From: Muribaculaceae bacterium
Lineage (GTDB): Bacteria > Bacteroidota > Bacteroidia > Bacteroidales > Muribaculaceae
Assembly (NCBI GenBank): GCA_017621845.1
Contig: JAGASI010000020.1
Coordinates: 1 to 64,000 of the forward strand
Direction: 5' to 3'
DNA: 64,000 nucleotides
Part shown: in pieces, positions 29,026-38,288 of the stretch
Layout: each line of letters opens with the position of its first letter
How positions within the stretch are numbered: the stretch's first letter is position 1
The notes under the pieces: generated by a model
Databases searched by the model: none
The model's input: only the letters and a program-made list of their open reading frames with translations
What the model was told of the DNA's origin: nothing
Translations under genes and position numbers: made by a program

Positions 29026-30975
29026 ATGGAGATTACACTTCCTTTACTTATACTGTGCATCCCCTTGTTCAACTTCCTGTTGTTGGGCATTGGAGGATAC
29101 AAGATGAGCCATAAGATGGCTTGTATTATAGGTGTAGCCGGCATGGGCATTACAGCAATACTGTCTTATACCGTGGCGCTTACCTACTTTTTCAGTGGCA
29201 ACGAACTCTTTCAGACAGCTGTCGATGGAGGCGTAGAACGACTTCAATATGTCGTTTTCAATGTCGACTGGTTGGCCTTTACCGACCATCTGGTAATCAA
29301 GCTTGGCTTCCTGCTTGATCCTATCTCGGCGATGATGTTGGTGGTAATCACCACTATCTCTTTCATGGTCCACCTATACAGCCGTGGTTATATGGAAGGA
29401 GAGCGTGGCTTCCAGCGTTACTATGCTTTCTTGTCGTTATTCAGCTTCTCAATGTTAGGTCTGGTTGTAGCTACCAATATATTCCAGATGTATATCTTCT
29501 GGGAGTTGGTGGGTGCATCATCATATCTGCTCATTGGTTTCTACTATCAGCGTCACTCGGCAGTGTCGGCATCCAAAAAAGCTTTCATTGTCACACGTTT
29601 TGCCGACCTGGGTTTCCTTATCGGTATCCTGATACTTTCGTTCTATACCGACACCTTTGACTTCCAGACTCTGACCAATAATCCCGGTGCAGTACTTGCC
29701 TCGACCGGCGGCGCTACCTTTATGGGCGCTTCAGTCCTGACATGGGCTCTTGTACTCATCTATATGGGAGGTATGGGTAAATCGGCAATGATGCCGTTGC
29801 ACATCTGGTTGCCTGACGCTATGGAAGGTCCCACTCCTGTATCGGCACTTATCCATGCCGCCACGATGGTTGTCGCCGGTGTGTACCTGGTTGCCCGTAT
29901 GTTCCCCATCTATATGGTAGAGGGCTCGGCCACGATGGTTGTTGCTGTCGTCGGTGCCATCACTGCTTTCTATGCCGCAATGGTCGCCTGCACCCAGGTC
30001 GATATCAAACGTGTGCTGGCTTTCTCGACAATCTCCCAGATAGCGTTCATGATGGTGAGCCTCGGTGTTGCCTCGTTGGGTCACAGCGAAGTGTGCCACC
30101 ACGGTCTCGGTTACATGGCTTCGATGTTCCACTTGTTTACCCATGCCATGTTCAAGGCATTGTTGTTCCTCGGAGCCGGTGCTCTTATACATGCTGTACA
30201 CTCCAATGATTACACCGCCATGGGTGGCCTCAGAAAGTACATGCCTATTACCCATATCACCTTCCTGATTGGCTGTCTTGCTATTGCCGGCATACCACCC
30301 TTCTCGGGTTTCTTCTCCAAAGATGAAATTCTGTCAGCCGCATACGCCTGGAGTCCCTACATGGGCATCTGGATGACTATCGTGGCCGCCATGACAGCAT
30401 TCTATATGTTCCGTCTTTACTACCTTATTTTCTGGTGGAAAGATCCCGATTATGGACACCACACACCTCATGACCCTCCTATGACCATGGGTATTCCCTT
30501 GATATTCCTGGCCGCTGTGTCATGTGTCGCCGGTTTTATTCCTTTCGGACATTTTGTGACTTGGGATCGCATGCCTTACGAGATACATCTCGACACCGTG
30601 ATTGCAGTCTCGAGCGTTGTGATTGCTCTATTGGCTATCGGCCTCGCTACTGTGATGTATCGTCGTGAGAACAGTATTCCCACCAAGGTCAAAAATATGT
30701 TGCCTGCTTTATGGGACTGGTGTTACCATCGTTTCTATTGGGACGAACTTTACATGTTCATCACTCACAAAATCATCTTCAACAGTGTATGCCGCCCCAT
30801 AGCCTGGTTTGACCGTCATATCATTGACGGCACCATGGATATGTTTGCGACTGTGACCAACAAGACATCCTGGGCTATACGTTCACTTCAGTCAGGCCAA
30901 ATTCAGAGCTATGTCTTGATTTACCTCCTGGGCGCAATCATCCTCGGCGTCATTACCGTGATGGCTGTAATGTGA
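29026..30975 (+). CDS. nuoL: Complex I subunit L (distal antiporter-like pump)
   Basis: NuoL is the end proton-pumping subunit with the long lateral helix. The 649 residues include the Proton_antipo domain (YIFWELVGASSYLLIGFYYQ, Glu of the TM5 motif), the Lys-bearing MGKSAMMPLHIWLPDAMEGPTPVSALIHAATMVVAGVYL block, and a C-terminal helix bundle after about 560. It is about 35 residues longer than E. coli NuoL (613). An 87-nt gap precedes nuoM. Confidence 0.97.
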   Translation: MEITLPLLILCIPLFNFLLLGIGGYKMSHKMACIIGVAGMGITAILSYTVALTYFFSGNELFQTAVDGGVERLQYVVFNVDWLAFTDHLVIKLGFLLDPISAMMLVVITTISFMVHLYSRGYMEGERGFQRYYAFLSLFSFSMLGLVVATNIFQMYIFWELVGASSYLLIGFYYQRHSAVSASKKAFIVTRFADLGFLIGILILSFYTDTFDFQTLTNNPGAVLASTGGATFMGASVLTWALVLIYMGGMGKSAMMPLHIWLPDAMEGPTPVSALIHAATMVVAGVYLVARMFPIYMVEGSATMVVAVVGAITAFYAAMVACTQVDIKRVLAFSTISQIAFMMVSLGVASLGHSEVCHHGLGYMASMFHLFTHAMFKALLFLGAGALIHAVHSNDYTAMGGLRKYMPITHITFLIGCLAIAGIPPFSGFFSKDEILSAAYAWSPYMGIWMTIVAAMTAFYMFRLYYLIFWWKDPDYGHHTPHDPPMTMGIPLIFLAAVSCVAGFIPFGHFVTWDRMPYEIHLDTVIAVSSVVIALLAIGLATVMYRRENSIPTKVKNMLPALWDWCYHRFYWDELYMFITHKIIFNSVCRPIAWFDRHIIDGTMDMFATVTNKTSWAIRSLQSGQIQSYVLIYLLGAIILGVITVMAVM

Positions 30976-31062
30976 TTGTCAACTGTCAGATTCATAAAAC
31001 CTTAAATTAGATAATCACATAAGCGTAAAACCTATATCAACGTATTTTAATAGTAATAAACA

Positions 31063-32568
31063 ATGTTTGAAAATCCTTTGATATACTTTGTGGTGATACC
31101 CCTGCTGATGTTGGGAGGCCTCGCCCTGTGTAAAAATATAAAGCAGATACGTGCTGTGGCTGTTGCCGGCTCTGTGGCACTTATCGGTTTGTCAGTGTGG
31201 TTGCTTGTCGACTACCTGGCCAAGCGTGCCGGTGGTGCTACTGACCCCATGCTGTATGTCGACTCTTGGATGTGGTTTGAACCACTTAATATCCATTTAG
31301 CTGTCGGTGTTGACGGTATTTCGATAGCCATGTTGCTATTGTCATCAATCATAGTATTTGCCGGCTCGTTTGCCTCATGGCAGATTTCAGACCCCAAGGC
31401 ATTCTTCCTGTGGCTGATACTTCTGTCAACCGGCGTGTTTGGCTTCTTTATCTCGATAGACTTGTTCACCATGTTCATGTTCTATGAGGTAGCGCTTATC
31501 CCCATGTACCTGTTGATTGGCGTCTGGGGCTCGGGCAACAAGAACTACTCGGCCATGAAGTTGACGCTGATGCTCATGGGCGGCTCGGCATTCCTGATGC
31601 TCGGTCTTATAGGTATTTACTACCACTCGGCACCCGAGGGAGGTCAGCTTACCTGGAACATCCTTGACATTGTCAAGAATGATGCGATACCTCATGGATG
31701 GCAATCTTTCTTGTTCCCGATGACCTTTGTCGGCTTTGGTGTTCTTGGAGCCATGTTCCCATTCCATACATGGTCACCTGACGGTCACGCTTCAGCCCCC
31801 ACCGCTGTGTCAATGCTCCACGCCGGCGTGTTGATGAAACTTGGCGGTTATGGTTGCTTCCGTGTCGCTATCTACCTCATGCCTTATGCCGCCAACGAGC
31901 TTGCCTGGATTTTCCTTGTGCTCACCGGTATCTCGGTAGTCTACGGCGCGTTCTCGGCATGTGTTCAGACCGACCTTAAATATATCAACGCCTATTCATC
32001 GGTGTCCCACTGTGGTATGGTGCTGTTTGCCATATTGATGCTTAATACCACCGCGATGACCGGTGCTATCATGCAGATGCTTTCTCATGGTCTGATGACA
32101 GCTCTGTTCTTTGCCCTCATCGGTATGATTTATGGCCGTACCCACACACGTGACATCCGTCTCATGGGTGGCTTGATGAAAATTATGCCTTTCCTTGCCG
32201 TATGTTATGTGATAGCCGGTATGGCATCGCTTGGTCTTCCCGGTCTCAGTGGATTTGTCGCTGAGATGACAATCTTTGTCGGCTCGTTCCAACATACCGA
32301 TATGTTCCACCGTGTGTTTACCATCGCCGCCTGTGCCGCGATTGTTATCACAGCCGTATATATCCTGCGCGTCGTTGGCAAGCTCCTGTTTGGCCCTGTT
32401 CAGGACAAGCATCACCTTGAGCTTACAGACGCTACCTGGTGGGAGCGCACCTCGACCGTCACACTTATCATTTGTGTGGCTGCCATCGGTTGCTTCCCCA
32501 ACTTCTTTAACGAATTGATAAACTTCACATTCAGCCCCGAGATCTTTAAGGTCATCGGTCTGAATTAA
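31063..32568 (+). CDS. nuoM: Complex I subunit M (antiporter-like pump)
   Basis: This 501-residue, about 14-helix protein has the antiporter-like features FMFYEVALIPMYLLIGVWGS (essential Glu) and FPFHTWSPDGHASAPTAVSMLHAGVLMKLGGYG, and the discontinuous helix YINAYSSVSHCGMVLF. It forms the middle pump of the membrane arm. The order nuoL-nuoM-nuoN is conventional. Confidence 0.97.
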   Translation: MFENPLIYFVVIPLLMLGGLALCKNIKQIRAVAVAGSVALIGLSVWLLVDYLAKRAGGATDPMLYVDSWMWFEPLNIHLAVGVDGISIAMLLLSSIIVFAGSFASWQISDPKAFFLWLILLSTGVFGFFISIDLFTMFMFYEVALIPMYLLIGVWGSGNKNYSAMKLTLMLMGGSAFLMLGLIGIYYHSAPEGGQLTWNILDIVKNDAIPHGWQSFLFPMTFVGFGVLGAMFPFHTWSPDGHASAPTAVSMLHAGVLMKLGGYGCFRVAIYLMPYAANELAWIFLVLTGISVVYGAFSACVQTDLKYINAYSSVSHCGMVLFAILMLNTTAMTGAIMQMLSHGLMTALFFALIGMIYGRTHTRDIRLMGGLMKIMPFLAVCYVIAGMASLGLPGLSGFVAEMTIFVGSFQHTDMFHRVFTIAACAAIVITAVYILRVVGKLLFGPVQDKHHLELTDATWWERTSTVTLIICVAAIGCFPNFFNELINFTFSPEIFKVIGLN

Positions 32569-32589
32569 TCCTTACACTATAGATAAGCA

Positions 32590-34071
32590 ATGGATTATTC
32601 TCAGTTTTTAGCAATGAAGCAAGAAATAGGACTACTTATCCTATTCTTGATAGTCTTCTTTTATGATGCCTTTGCGCCACGTAAGGTACAGAAGTATCTT
32701 CCGGGTCTCACCGCTATTCTGATGACAGTGCTGACTGTTGTCGGCTGTGTGTGGATGTTTACCGGCGAGTCATTTACATCGGCATTCAACGGCATGTATG
32801 AGACCTCGACCGTGATTGATGCAATTAAGAACATTCTTAATATCGGAGTCATTATAGTCCTCATTCAGTCAGTCAAGTGGGCCAACGGTGAGTTGATGAT
32901 AATGCGCCGAGGTGAGTTTTATATGCTCTTGTTGGTGACACTGTTCGGTATGTATCTGATGATATCGGCACGTCACTTCCTGTTGTTTGTCATTGGACTC
33001 GAATCAGCCTCGCTTCCCTTGGCCGCAATGGTAGCTCTTGACAAAAATCGTTATGAAAGTCACGAGGCCGCTGTCAAATATATCTTGACAGCCTGCTTCT
33101 CGTCGGCTGTGTTCATGATGGGACTGTCGTTTATTTATGGCCTTACCGGCTCACTTTATTTCGAGGATATATATATGTCACTTGCCGGTCAGGGATTGTC
33201 TGTCATGATGGTCTTGGCAATGGCATTTGTCCTTGCCGGTGTAGGATTTAAGCTCTCGCTTGTGCCCTTCCACTTGTGGACCGCCGATGTTTACCAAGGC
33301 GCTCCCACATCGGTGACTTCGTATCTCTCGGTAATTTCCAAGGGTGCCACTGCTTTTGCATTACTCTGCATCCTTGTTCAGGCTTTTGGATGTGTATATT
33401 CCCAGGTGTGGGAATGGATGCTCTATGCACTGATTATACTGACTATCACTATCGGTAACCTCTTTGCCATCCGTCAGCGCAATATGAAACGCTTCCTGGC
33501 ATTCTCATCAGTGTCTCAGGCCGGATATATCATGCTTGGTATCATCGCTTGTAACACCATGGGCGCCGCCGCTATGATGTACTATATCTTTGTATACATC
33601 TTCTCCAATCTTGCCGCCTTTGGAGTCATCGGTGCTATCGAGAACGCTACCGGACGTGTGTCAATGGACGAGTACAGCGGGCTGTCCAAGTCCAATCCTC
33701 GTCTCGCCTTCACCATGATGTTGGCAATGTTCTCATTGGCCGGTATTCCTCCGTTTGCCGGTTTCTTCTCTAAATTCTTTATATTTACCAGCGCTATCAA
33801 TCAAGGTTCGATTGCTATATATGTACTCGTGTTGATTGCCTTGATTAATACAATCATCTCGCTCTACTACTACTTGCTGGTTGTAAAAGCGATGTATATC
33901 TCGGACAAACCCGCCGTGATTGACCGCTTCAACTCGACCCCGGGAGAGCGTCTCGGTATGATTATTACTGTCGCCGGTATTATCCTTCTTGGTCTTGCAA
34001 GCCCTGTCTACAACTGGTTGCTCGAGACCACCGATATGTCGCCTATCCTAAATATGTTCATGCTTCAATAA
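32590..34071 (+). CDS. nuoN: Complex I subunit N (antiporter-like pump)
   Basis: This 493-residue antiporter-like subunit shows FVIGLESASLPLAAMVALDK, the Lys-bearing GVGFKLSLVPFHLWTADVYQGAPTSVTSYLSVISKGA, and RFLAFSSVSQAGYIMLGI. It is the last gene of the nuo/atp array and is followed by a strong stem-loop at 34153-34209. Confidence 0.97.
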   Translation: MDYSQFLAMKQEIGLLILFLIVFFYDAFAPRKVQKYLPGLTAILMTVLTVVGCVWMFTGESFTSAFNGMYETSTVIDAIKNILNIGVIIVLIQSVKWANGELMIMRRGEFYMLLLVTLFGMYLMISARHFLLFVIGLESASLPLAAMVALDKNRYESHEAAVKYILTACFSSAVFMMGLSFIYGLTGSLYFEDIYMSLAGQGLSVMMVLAMAFVLAGVGFKLSLVPFHLWTADVYQGAPTSVTSYLSVISKGATAFALLCILVQAFGCVYSQVWEWMLYALIILTITIGNLFAIRQRNMKRFLAFSSVSQAGYIMLGIIACNTMGAAAMMYYIFVYIFSNLAAFGVIGAIENATGRVSMDEYSGLSKSNPRLAFTMMLAMFSLAGIPPFAGFFSKFFIFTSAINQGSIAIYVLVLIALINTIISLYYYLLVVKAMYISDKPAVIDRFNSTPGERLGMIITVAGIILLGLASPVYNWLLETTDMSPILNMFMLQ

Positions 34072-34152
34072 TTGAGCCGACTTATCTATAAATGATAAAT
34101 CAGTTCACAACATGAACGTGCGGAATACTCTCCACCCGCCCATCATATTTTT

Positions 34153-34209
34153 ACCACTAAGAGTAGCAATAGCCGAGGCAATGCCCCGGCTATTGTTGCT
34201 CTTAGTGGT
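34153..34209. terminator. Bidirectional terminator after nuoN and recX
   Basis: A 23-bp RNA stem (arms 34153-34175 and 34187-34209, two G-U wobbles, 11-nt loop) sits between the convergent nuoN and recX genes. The plus side continues GTAATTTTAT; the minus side continues with AAAAATATG. It should end transcripts from both directions. It is the only clear terminator after the start of the nuo array. Confidence 0.88.
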
Positions 34210-34215
34210 GTAATT

Positions 34216-34689
34216 TTATAACTTTATGGCGCGGGAGATAAGATCGGGCTCGTAACCGCGGGATAGAGCGTGACGGTATAACTTGACACGGTTTTCGTAG
34301 CTCAAGGGTTGGGGTAGGGCACGAGACTTGGCGATGAGGACGGCATGTAGGTTGGCCTCATATAGGTCGGGGTCAATAGTGTCGAGGGCTTGGTGGATGA
34401 TGCTGGAGTTTATACCTCGGGTATACAGTGCTTGCTCGATTTTGCGCCGTCCCCAGCGCGCAAATTTGACTTTGTCGTTGACCATTGCCTTGGCATATCG
34501 GCTGTCATCGATATAGCGCGAGCTGACAAGCCGGTTGATGATATCCTCGCTGTCTTGGCCGGATATGCCCCATCGCCGAAGTTTCTCCCTGACTTCGGCT
34601 GTCGAGTGTTCGGCACGGGCGCATAAGGATTGGAGGCGGTCAAGAGCGACCTCGGGCGTGAGTTGTTTTGTAGTTTTCATCGTTGACAT
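34216..34689 (-). CDS. recX: RecX family regulatory protein
   Basis: RecX binds RecA filaments and limits recombinase activity. The 157 residues fit the three-helix repeat architecture: RLQSLCARAEHSTAEVREKLRRWG, then SSRYIDDSRYAKAMVNDKVKFARWGRRKIEQALYTRGI, a strongly conserved block. The start lies inside prmC (13-nt overlap). RecA itself is not in the window. Confidence 0.93.
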   Translation of the reverse strand: MSTMKTTKQLTPEVALDRLQSLCARAEHSTAEVREKLRRWGISGQDSEDIINRLVSSRYIDDSRYAKAMVNDKVKFARWGRRKIEQALYTRGINSSIIHQALDTIDPDLYEANLHAVLIAKSRALPQPLSYENRVKLYRHALSRGYEPDLISRAIKL

Positions 34690-35531
34690 CGTGCAAATCG
34701 GTTACGTCCCGTAAAGTCGCGTATAATCTCGACATCTGTCCAGCCTTGAGTACTGAGCATCTTCTTGAGTTGTTCGACAAACAGTGGGTTAATCTCAAAA
34801 TATAATGTTCCTCCCGGTGCAAGAGCCTCCATGGCATACTTTCCGATGGAGCGGTAAAACTCCAGAGGGTCACTGTCGGGCACAAAAAGAGCCAATGCAG
34901 GCTCATGTTCAAGAACACGTCGGTCCATATCAGAGCGCTCACATCGGGCAATATATGGCGGGTTGGACACGATGATATCGTAAGGACCTGACAGCGATGA
35001 AGGCATGTTCAAAGCATCGGCCTGTTGTATGCCAATAGTGGCATTAAGATTAAGAGCATCGGCATTGTCACGAGCGACCGCGAGTGCATCGGGAGAGATG
35101 TCGACTGCGGTGATGTGGGGAAATCTCAGGCGGCGTGCAAGCGCCAGGGCGATACATCCACTTCCGGTACAGATGTCGAGTACCGAGAGGTCAGAGATGT
35201 TATCAGAGTTATCTACAATCATGTCAACAAGCTGGGCTGTCTCGGGACGAGGAATAAGCACCGCGGGTGTCACCATGATTTTAAGACCGGCAAAATAGGC
35301 ATATCCCAGAACATACTGCAACGGCTCACCGGCAATAACACGTTGACAGATACTGTCAATACGGCTGAGACTCTCGGGCTCAAGAGGCGTGTCGGGATTT
35401 AGTGCTATAGACAGGCGATTGCGACCGGTGACGTCGAGAATAATTTCATCGGCCATAGCCCGGGCTTCCCGCTCGCCGACAGCCGGTGTCAGACGGTTGA
35501 TTATGCTATGTCGTGTGGTGGAAATATTCAT
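34677..35531 (-). CDS. prmC: Peptide chain release factor glutamine methyltransferase
   Basis: PrmC methylates the GGQ glutamine of release factors with SAM. The 284-residue protein has the helical N-terminal substrate domain, the SAM-binding motif DICTGSGCIAL at 119-129 and the catalytic NPPY at 190-193. Its ends overlap both neighbours: 4 nt with the cation efflux gene and 13 nt with recX, so the three are translated as one unit. Confidence 0.96.
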   Translation of the reverse strand: MNISTTRHSIINRLTPAVGEREARAMADEIILDVTGRNRLSIALNPDTPLEPESLSRIDSICQRVIAGEPLQYVLGYAYFAGLKIMVTPAVLIPRPETAQLVDMIVDNSDNISDLSVLDICTGSGCIALALARRLRFPHITAVDISPDALAVARDNADALNLNATIGIQQADALNMPSSLSGPYDIIVSNPPYIARCERSDMDRRVLEHEPALALFVPDSDPLEFYRSIGKYAMEALAPGGTLYFEINPLFVEQLKKMLSTQGWTDVEIIRDFTGRNRFARCQR

Positions 35532-36448
35532 GTGGTGATATGTTGTTTGGAAGGTTCGACATGTATGTAGATGAAGGTGTCGGGTCCTAATAGAGCGCGT
35601 ATGCGTTCTTCCATTATCTTTGTGACTTCGTGGGATTGTCTGACGGTGAGGTCGCCGTCCATGTGGACATGAACGTCAACGGCTTTTTTGTTGCCGATGC
35701 GTCGGGTGCGCATGTTGTGAGGATGGCAATCAGCCATGACCTCAATGAGTGCGTCTTGTATCTCTTTCTCGACATTTTCGGGCAATGATTTCTCAGTCAA
35801 TTCTTCGATGCAGGGTTTAATCAGTCGGTAGGCGGTTCTCATGATAAAGATGCTTACCACGATAGCCGCGAGAGGGTCGAGAACGCTCCATTTGGAGCCT
35901 AAGAGAATGGCTCCACCGATGCCTATTGTGGTGCCGATGGACGACAGTGCGTCGCTACGGTGATGCCATGCGTTGGCAATCACAGCCTGAGAGTCAAGCT
36001 GTCGTCCGCGCCTCGCCGTGTACCGGTATAGTATCTCTTTCACGGCAATCGAAACCAATGCCGCAATCAATGCCAATAGTCCCGGTGACTCAATTTCGAC
36101 GCCATTATACCATTGCCATACTTCTGCCGCACTTTTCCAAAGCACGCCCAATCCCACGGCAAACAATATCAAGCCGATGACAGCTGTCGCCAATGTCTCG
36201 TATTTTCCGTGGCCGAAGTCATGATCTTTATCCTGAGGCTTGGACGAGATGTGTACAAAAAATATCACGATGATGTCAGTGGCGAGGTCAGACAATGAGT
36301 GAACCGCATCGGCAATCATGGCATCGCTACGTCCGACGATGCCGGCAATAAACTTAAATATCACGAGTATGAGGTTGCCGATACTGCCGATGATTGTCAC
36401 GCGGTATATTGAGCGGGCTCTTGCGGTCGCTTGTTGTGATAATTCCAT
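35528..36448 (-). CDS. Cation diffusion facilitator (zinc/iron efflux)
   Basis: This 306-residue CDF-family exporter has six membrane helices in the first 210 residues. Metal-site residues are visible in DAMIADAVHSLSDLATD (helix 2) and NAWHHRSDALSSIG (helix 5), the DxxxD/HxxxD arrangement of Zn/Mn/Fe transporters. A cytoplasmic ferredoxin-like domain with HVHMDGDLTV follows. It is first in the recX-prmC unit, an unrelated grouping with shared transcription only. Confidence 0.95.
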   Translation of the reverse strand: MELSQQATARARSIYRVTIIGSIGNLILVIFKFIAGIVGRSDAMIADAVHSLSDLATDIIVIFFVHISSKPQDKDHDFGHGKYETLATAVIGLILFAVGLGVLWKSAAEVWQWYNGVEIESPGLLALIAALVSIAVKEILYRYTARRGRQLDSQAVIANAWHHRSDALSSIGTTIGIGGAILLGSKWSVLDPLAAIVVSIFIMRTAYRLIKPCIEELTEKSLPENVEKEIQDALIEVMADCHPHNMRTRRIGNKKAVDVHVHMDGDLTVRQSHEVTKIMEERIRALLGPDTFIYIHVEPSKQHITT

Positions 36449-36508
36449 GCTGTTTTATAGAGAGGCTGATACAAATTGCCGTAATCCCATAGTTGTAAAA
36501 ATGAATGA

Positions 36509-36557
36509 CAAAAGTAATTAATTCCCCCCAATTTAAAAACAAATATTATTACCTTTG
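36509..36557. promoter_or_regulatory. Divergent -7 elements for the efflux and Ser/Thr kinase genes
   Basis: TACTTTTG on the minus strand (36509-36516) lies about 60 nt ahead of the cation efflux gene, with a TTTG at 36540-36543 spaced 23 nt. TACCTTTG on the plus strand (36550-36557) is 48 nt ahead of the kinase start, with no clear -33 box. Both match TAnnTTTG. Confidence 0.6.
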
Positions 36558-36605
36558 TATCTATAAGCTAATCAAAAAATACAACTCAAAAATACTATCA
36601 GGTTT

Positions 36606-38072
36606 ATGACTGACGATAAAAAGAAAAACGCTCTGCCCTACGGCTATGTACTTGACTCGGGAGTGTACCGGTACACGGTGAGAAGTGTCTTGGGCATGGG
36701 TGGCTTTGGCATCACTTATTACGGCGAATTGAAGACCCGTGTGGGTAATATCAATGTCGATGTGCCAATCGCTATCAAGGAGTTTTTCCCGGCGTCGTTG
36801 TGTGAGCGTCTCGACGGGACATCGACCATGTCTTATTCCAACCCCACCAAAGACCAGGTAGAGCGAGCCCGCAAGGACTTCATGGGCGAGGCGCGACGTC
36901 TCAACTCCCTGGCCAACAAACACCCCAATATCGTTGCTGTCAACGAGGTTTTTGAGACCAACAATACGGCCTATTACGTCATGGAATATCTCGAAGGCGT
37001 GTCTCTTGACAAGTATATCAAGGAGAACGGCCCGATGGATGAAGGGCGCATGTTAGAGGTGATGCGTCCGATAATAGACGCTGTTGCGTTCCTTCACCGC
37101 CACCGCGTGACCCACCTCGACATCAAGCCCGCCAACATCATGATAGTTGGCGGTACGGTAGACACACCCGAGCGCCCGGTGCTTATCGACTTCGGTCTGT
37201 CCAAGCACTATGACGCCGCGGGCAACGCCACCTCGACCATCAACTCCTCGGGGTTCAGCGATGGCTACGCCCCCAAGGAGCAATACCGCGGCATCACCAC
37301 TTTCTCCCCCGCCTCAGACGTCTATGCCCTCGGTGCCACCATGCTCTACTGCCTGACCGGTCAGCGCCTCCCCTCATCCCTCGACCTCAAGCCCGGAGAA
37401 GTCGCCGGAGCTATTCCGGCCGGAGTCTCTCCCGGCCTACGTCGCACCCTCGAGCGAGCCCTCGCCCTCGACAAAGAAGACCGCTACCTTGATGCCGGGG
37501 CGTTGCTGGTTGCTTTGCCGGTAGCAACGTTATCTAATAATACGCTAATGGGTGTGCGTCCAGATGTCATTCAAGACAGAGCCGGGAATAGTAAAAAGAC
37601 TAAAGATAATACTCCTTCGTTGAAAAATCCGTTTATACTTGCCCTTATCGTATGTTCGGCAATTGCTATTTGTTTAACGGCTTGTGGTCAGCTGTTTACG
37701 ATAGATGAAGGAAAATGTTGTACTGGATATAATGGTTATTATGTATTAGTATTGGGAGAGCCACATAATGATATGTTATGGGTAGTAATTTTTTTACTTT
37801 ATTTGTCTCCGATTATGTCAATGTGGCTGCTACTAAAGTCAAAGACTCGCAGATATGATATTATTGGAGGTAGCTTTTTTGTCGGTTTACTATTATCTAT
37901 TGTTACAATGAATTGGATAGAAGCGTTAAGTTATTACGATTATTGGTATACTGTTGGGTCAGGCCTGAAAGGAACTGCTTTTGTTATGCTTTTAGGTATT
38001 ATTATTGCTCTTACAGCATATAGTATTAAATTGAAAGATAAAAGGGAAAGATTTAAAAAAATTCAGCGGTAA
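36606..38072 (+). CDS. Membrane Ser/Thr protein kinase (Hanks type)
   Basis: The kinase domain occupies about 20-310: Gly-rich loop GMGGFG at 30-35, Lys58 in IAIKEF, catalytic loop HLDIKPAN with Asp172 (HLD instead of HRD), DFG-Asp195, and GYAPKEQY in place of APE. Four predicted membrane helices fill about 342-480, so the kinase faces the cytoplasm. The kinase part is GC-rich, but from about 37510 the sequence turns sharply AT-rich, so the tail looks acquired separately. The first 11 codons recur at 47495 as an isolated remnant. Possible readers are the FHA proteins at 11.7-13.2 kb; that pairing is inference. Confidence 0.92.
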   Translation: MTDDKKKNALPYGYVLDSGVYRYTVRSVLGMGGFGITYYGELKTRVGNINVDVPIAIKEFFPASLCERLDGTSTMSYSNPTKDQVERARKDFMGEARRLNSLANKHPNIVAVNEVFETNNTAYYVMEYLEGVSLDKYIKENGPMDEGRMLEVMRPIIDAVAFLHRHRVTHLDIKPANIMIVGGTVDTPERPVLIDFGLSKHYDAAGNATSTINSSGFSDGYAPKEQYRGITTFSPASDVYALGATMLYCLTGQRLPSSLDLKPGEVAGAIPAGVSPGLRRTLERALALDKEDRYLDAGALLVALPVATLSNNTLMGVRPDVIQDRAGNSKKTKDNTPSLKNPFILALIVCSAIAICLTACGQLFTIDEGKCCTGYNGYYVLVLGEPHNDMLWVVIFLLYLSPIMSMWLLLKSKTRRYDIIGGSFFVGLLLSIVTMNWIEALSYYDYWYTVGSGLKGTAFVMLLGIIIALTAYSIKLKDKRERFKKIQR

Positions 38073-38137
38073 TCGGTTAGATTATGAATTCTCGCTATCT
38101 TAGGTGCATGATTTTTGGAGAAATCTTTAGTGTGATG

Positions 38138-38230
38138 CGACTTAATCGATAGAGTCGATTGATACAATTAAGTCGTATTATGTGAATAAGCCGATTAAAA
38201 CGATTGCCTCGATTAAATCGTTTTAATCGG
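38138..38230. repeat. Cluster of nested inverted repeats built on CGATTAA
   Basis: A perfect 15-bp inverted repeat (38191-38205 and 38216-38230, 10-nt loop) is preceded by a 9-bp one (38138-38146 and 38167-38175) that encloses a 6-bp one (AATCGA 38144-38149, TCGATT 38155-38160). All reuse CGATT/AATCG. The only following sequence is TAATAATTAA, so termination of the kinase transcript is possible but unconvincing. Operator function for the next gene is the alternative. Confidence 0.65.
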
Positions 38231-38288
38231 TAATAATTAATCAGGTAAAGTGATATAAAGTAATTAGTAATCTTGAATTAAAAAAACA

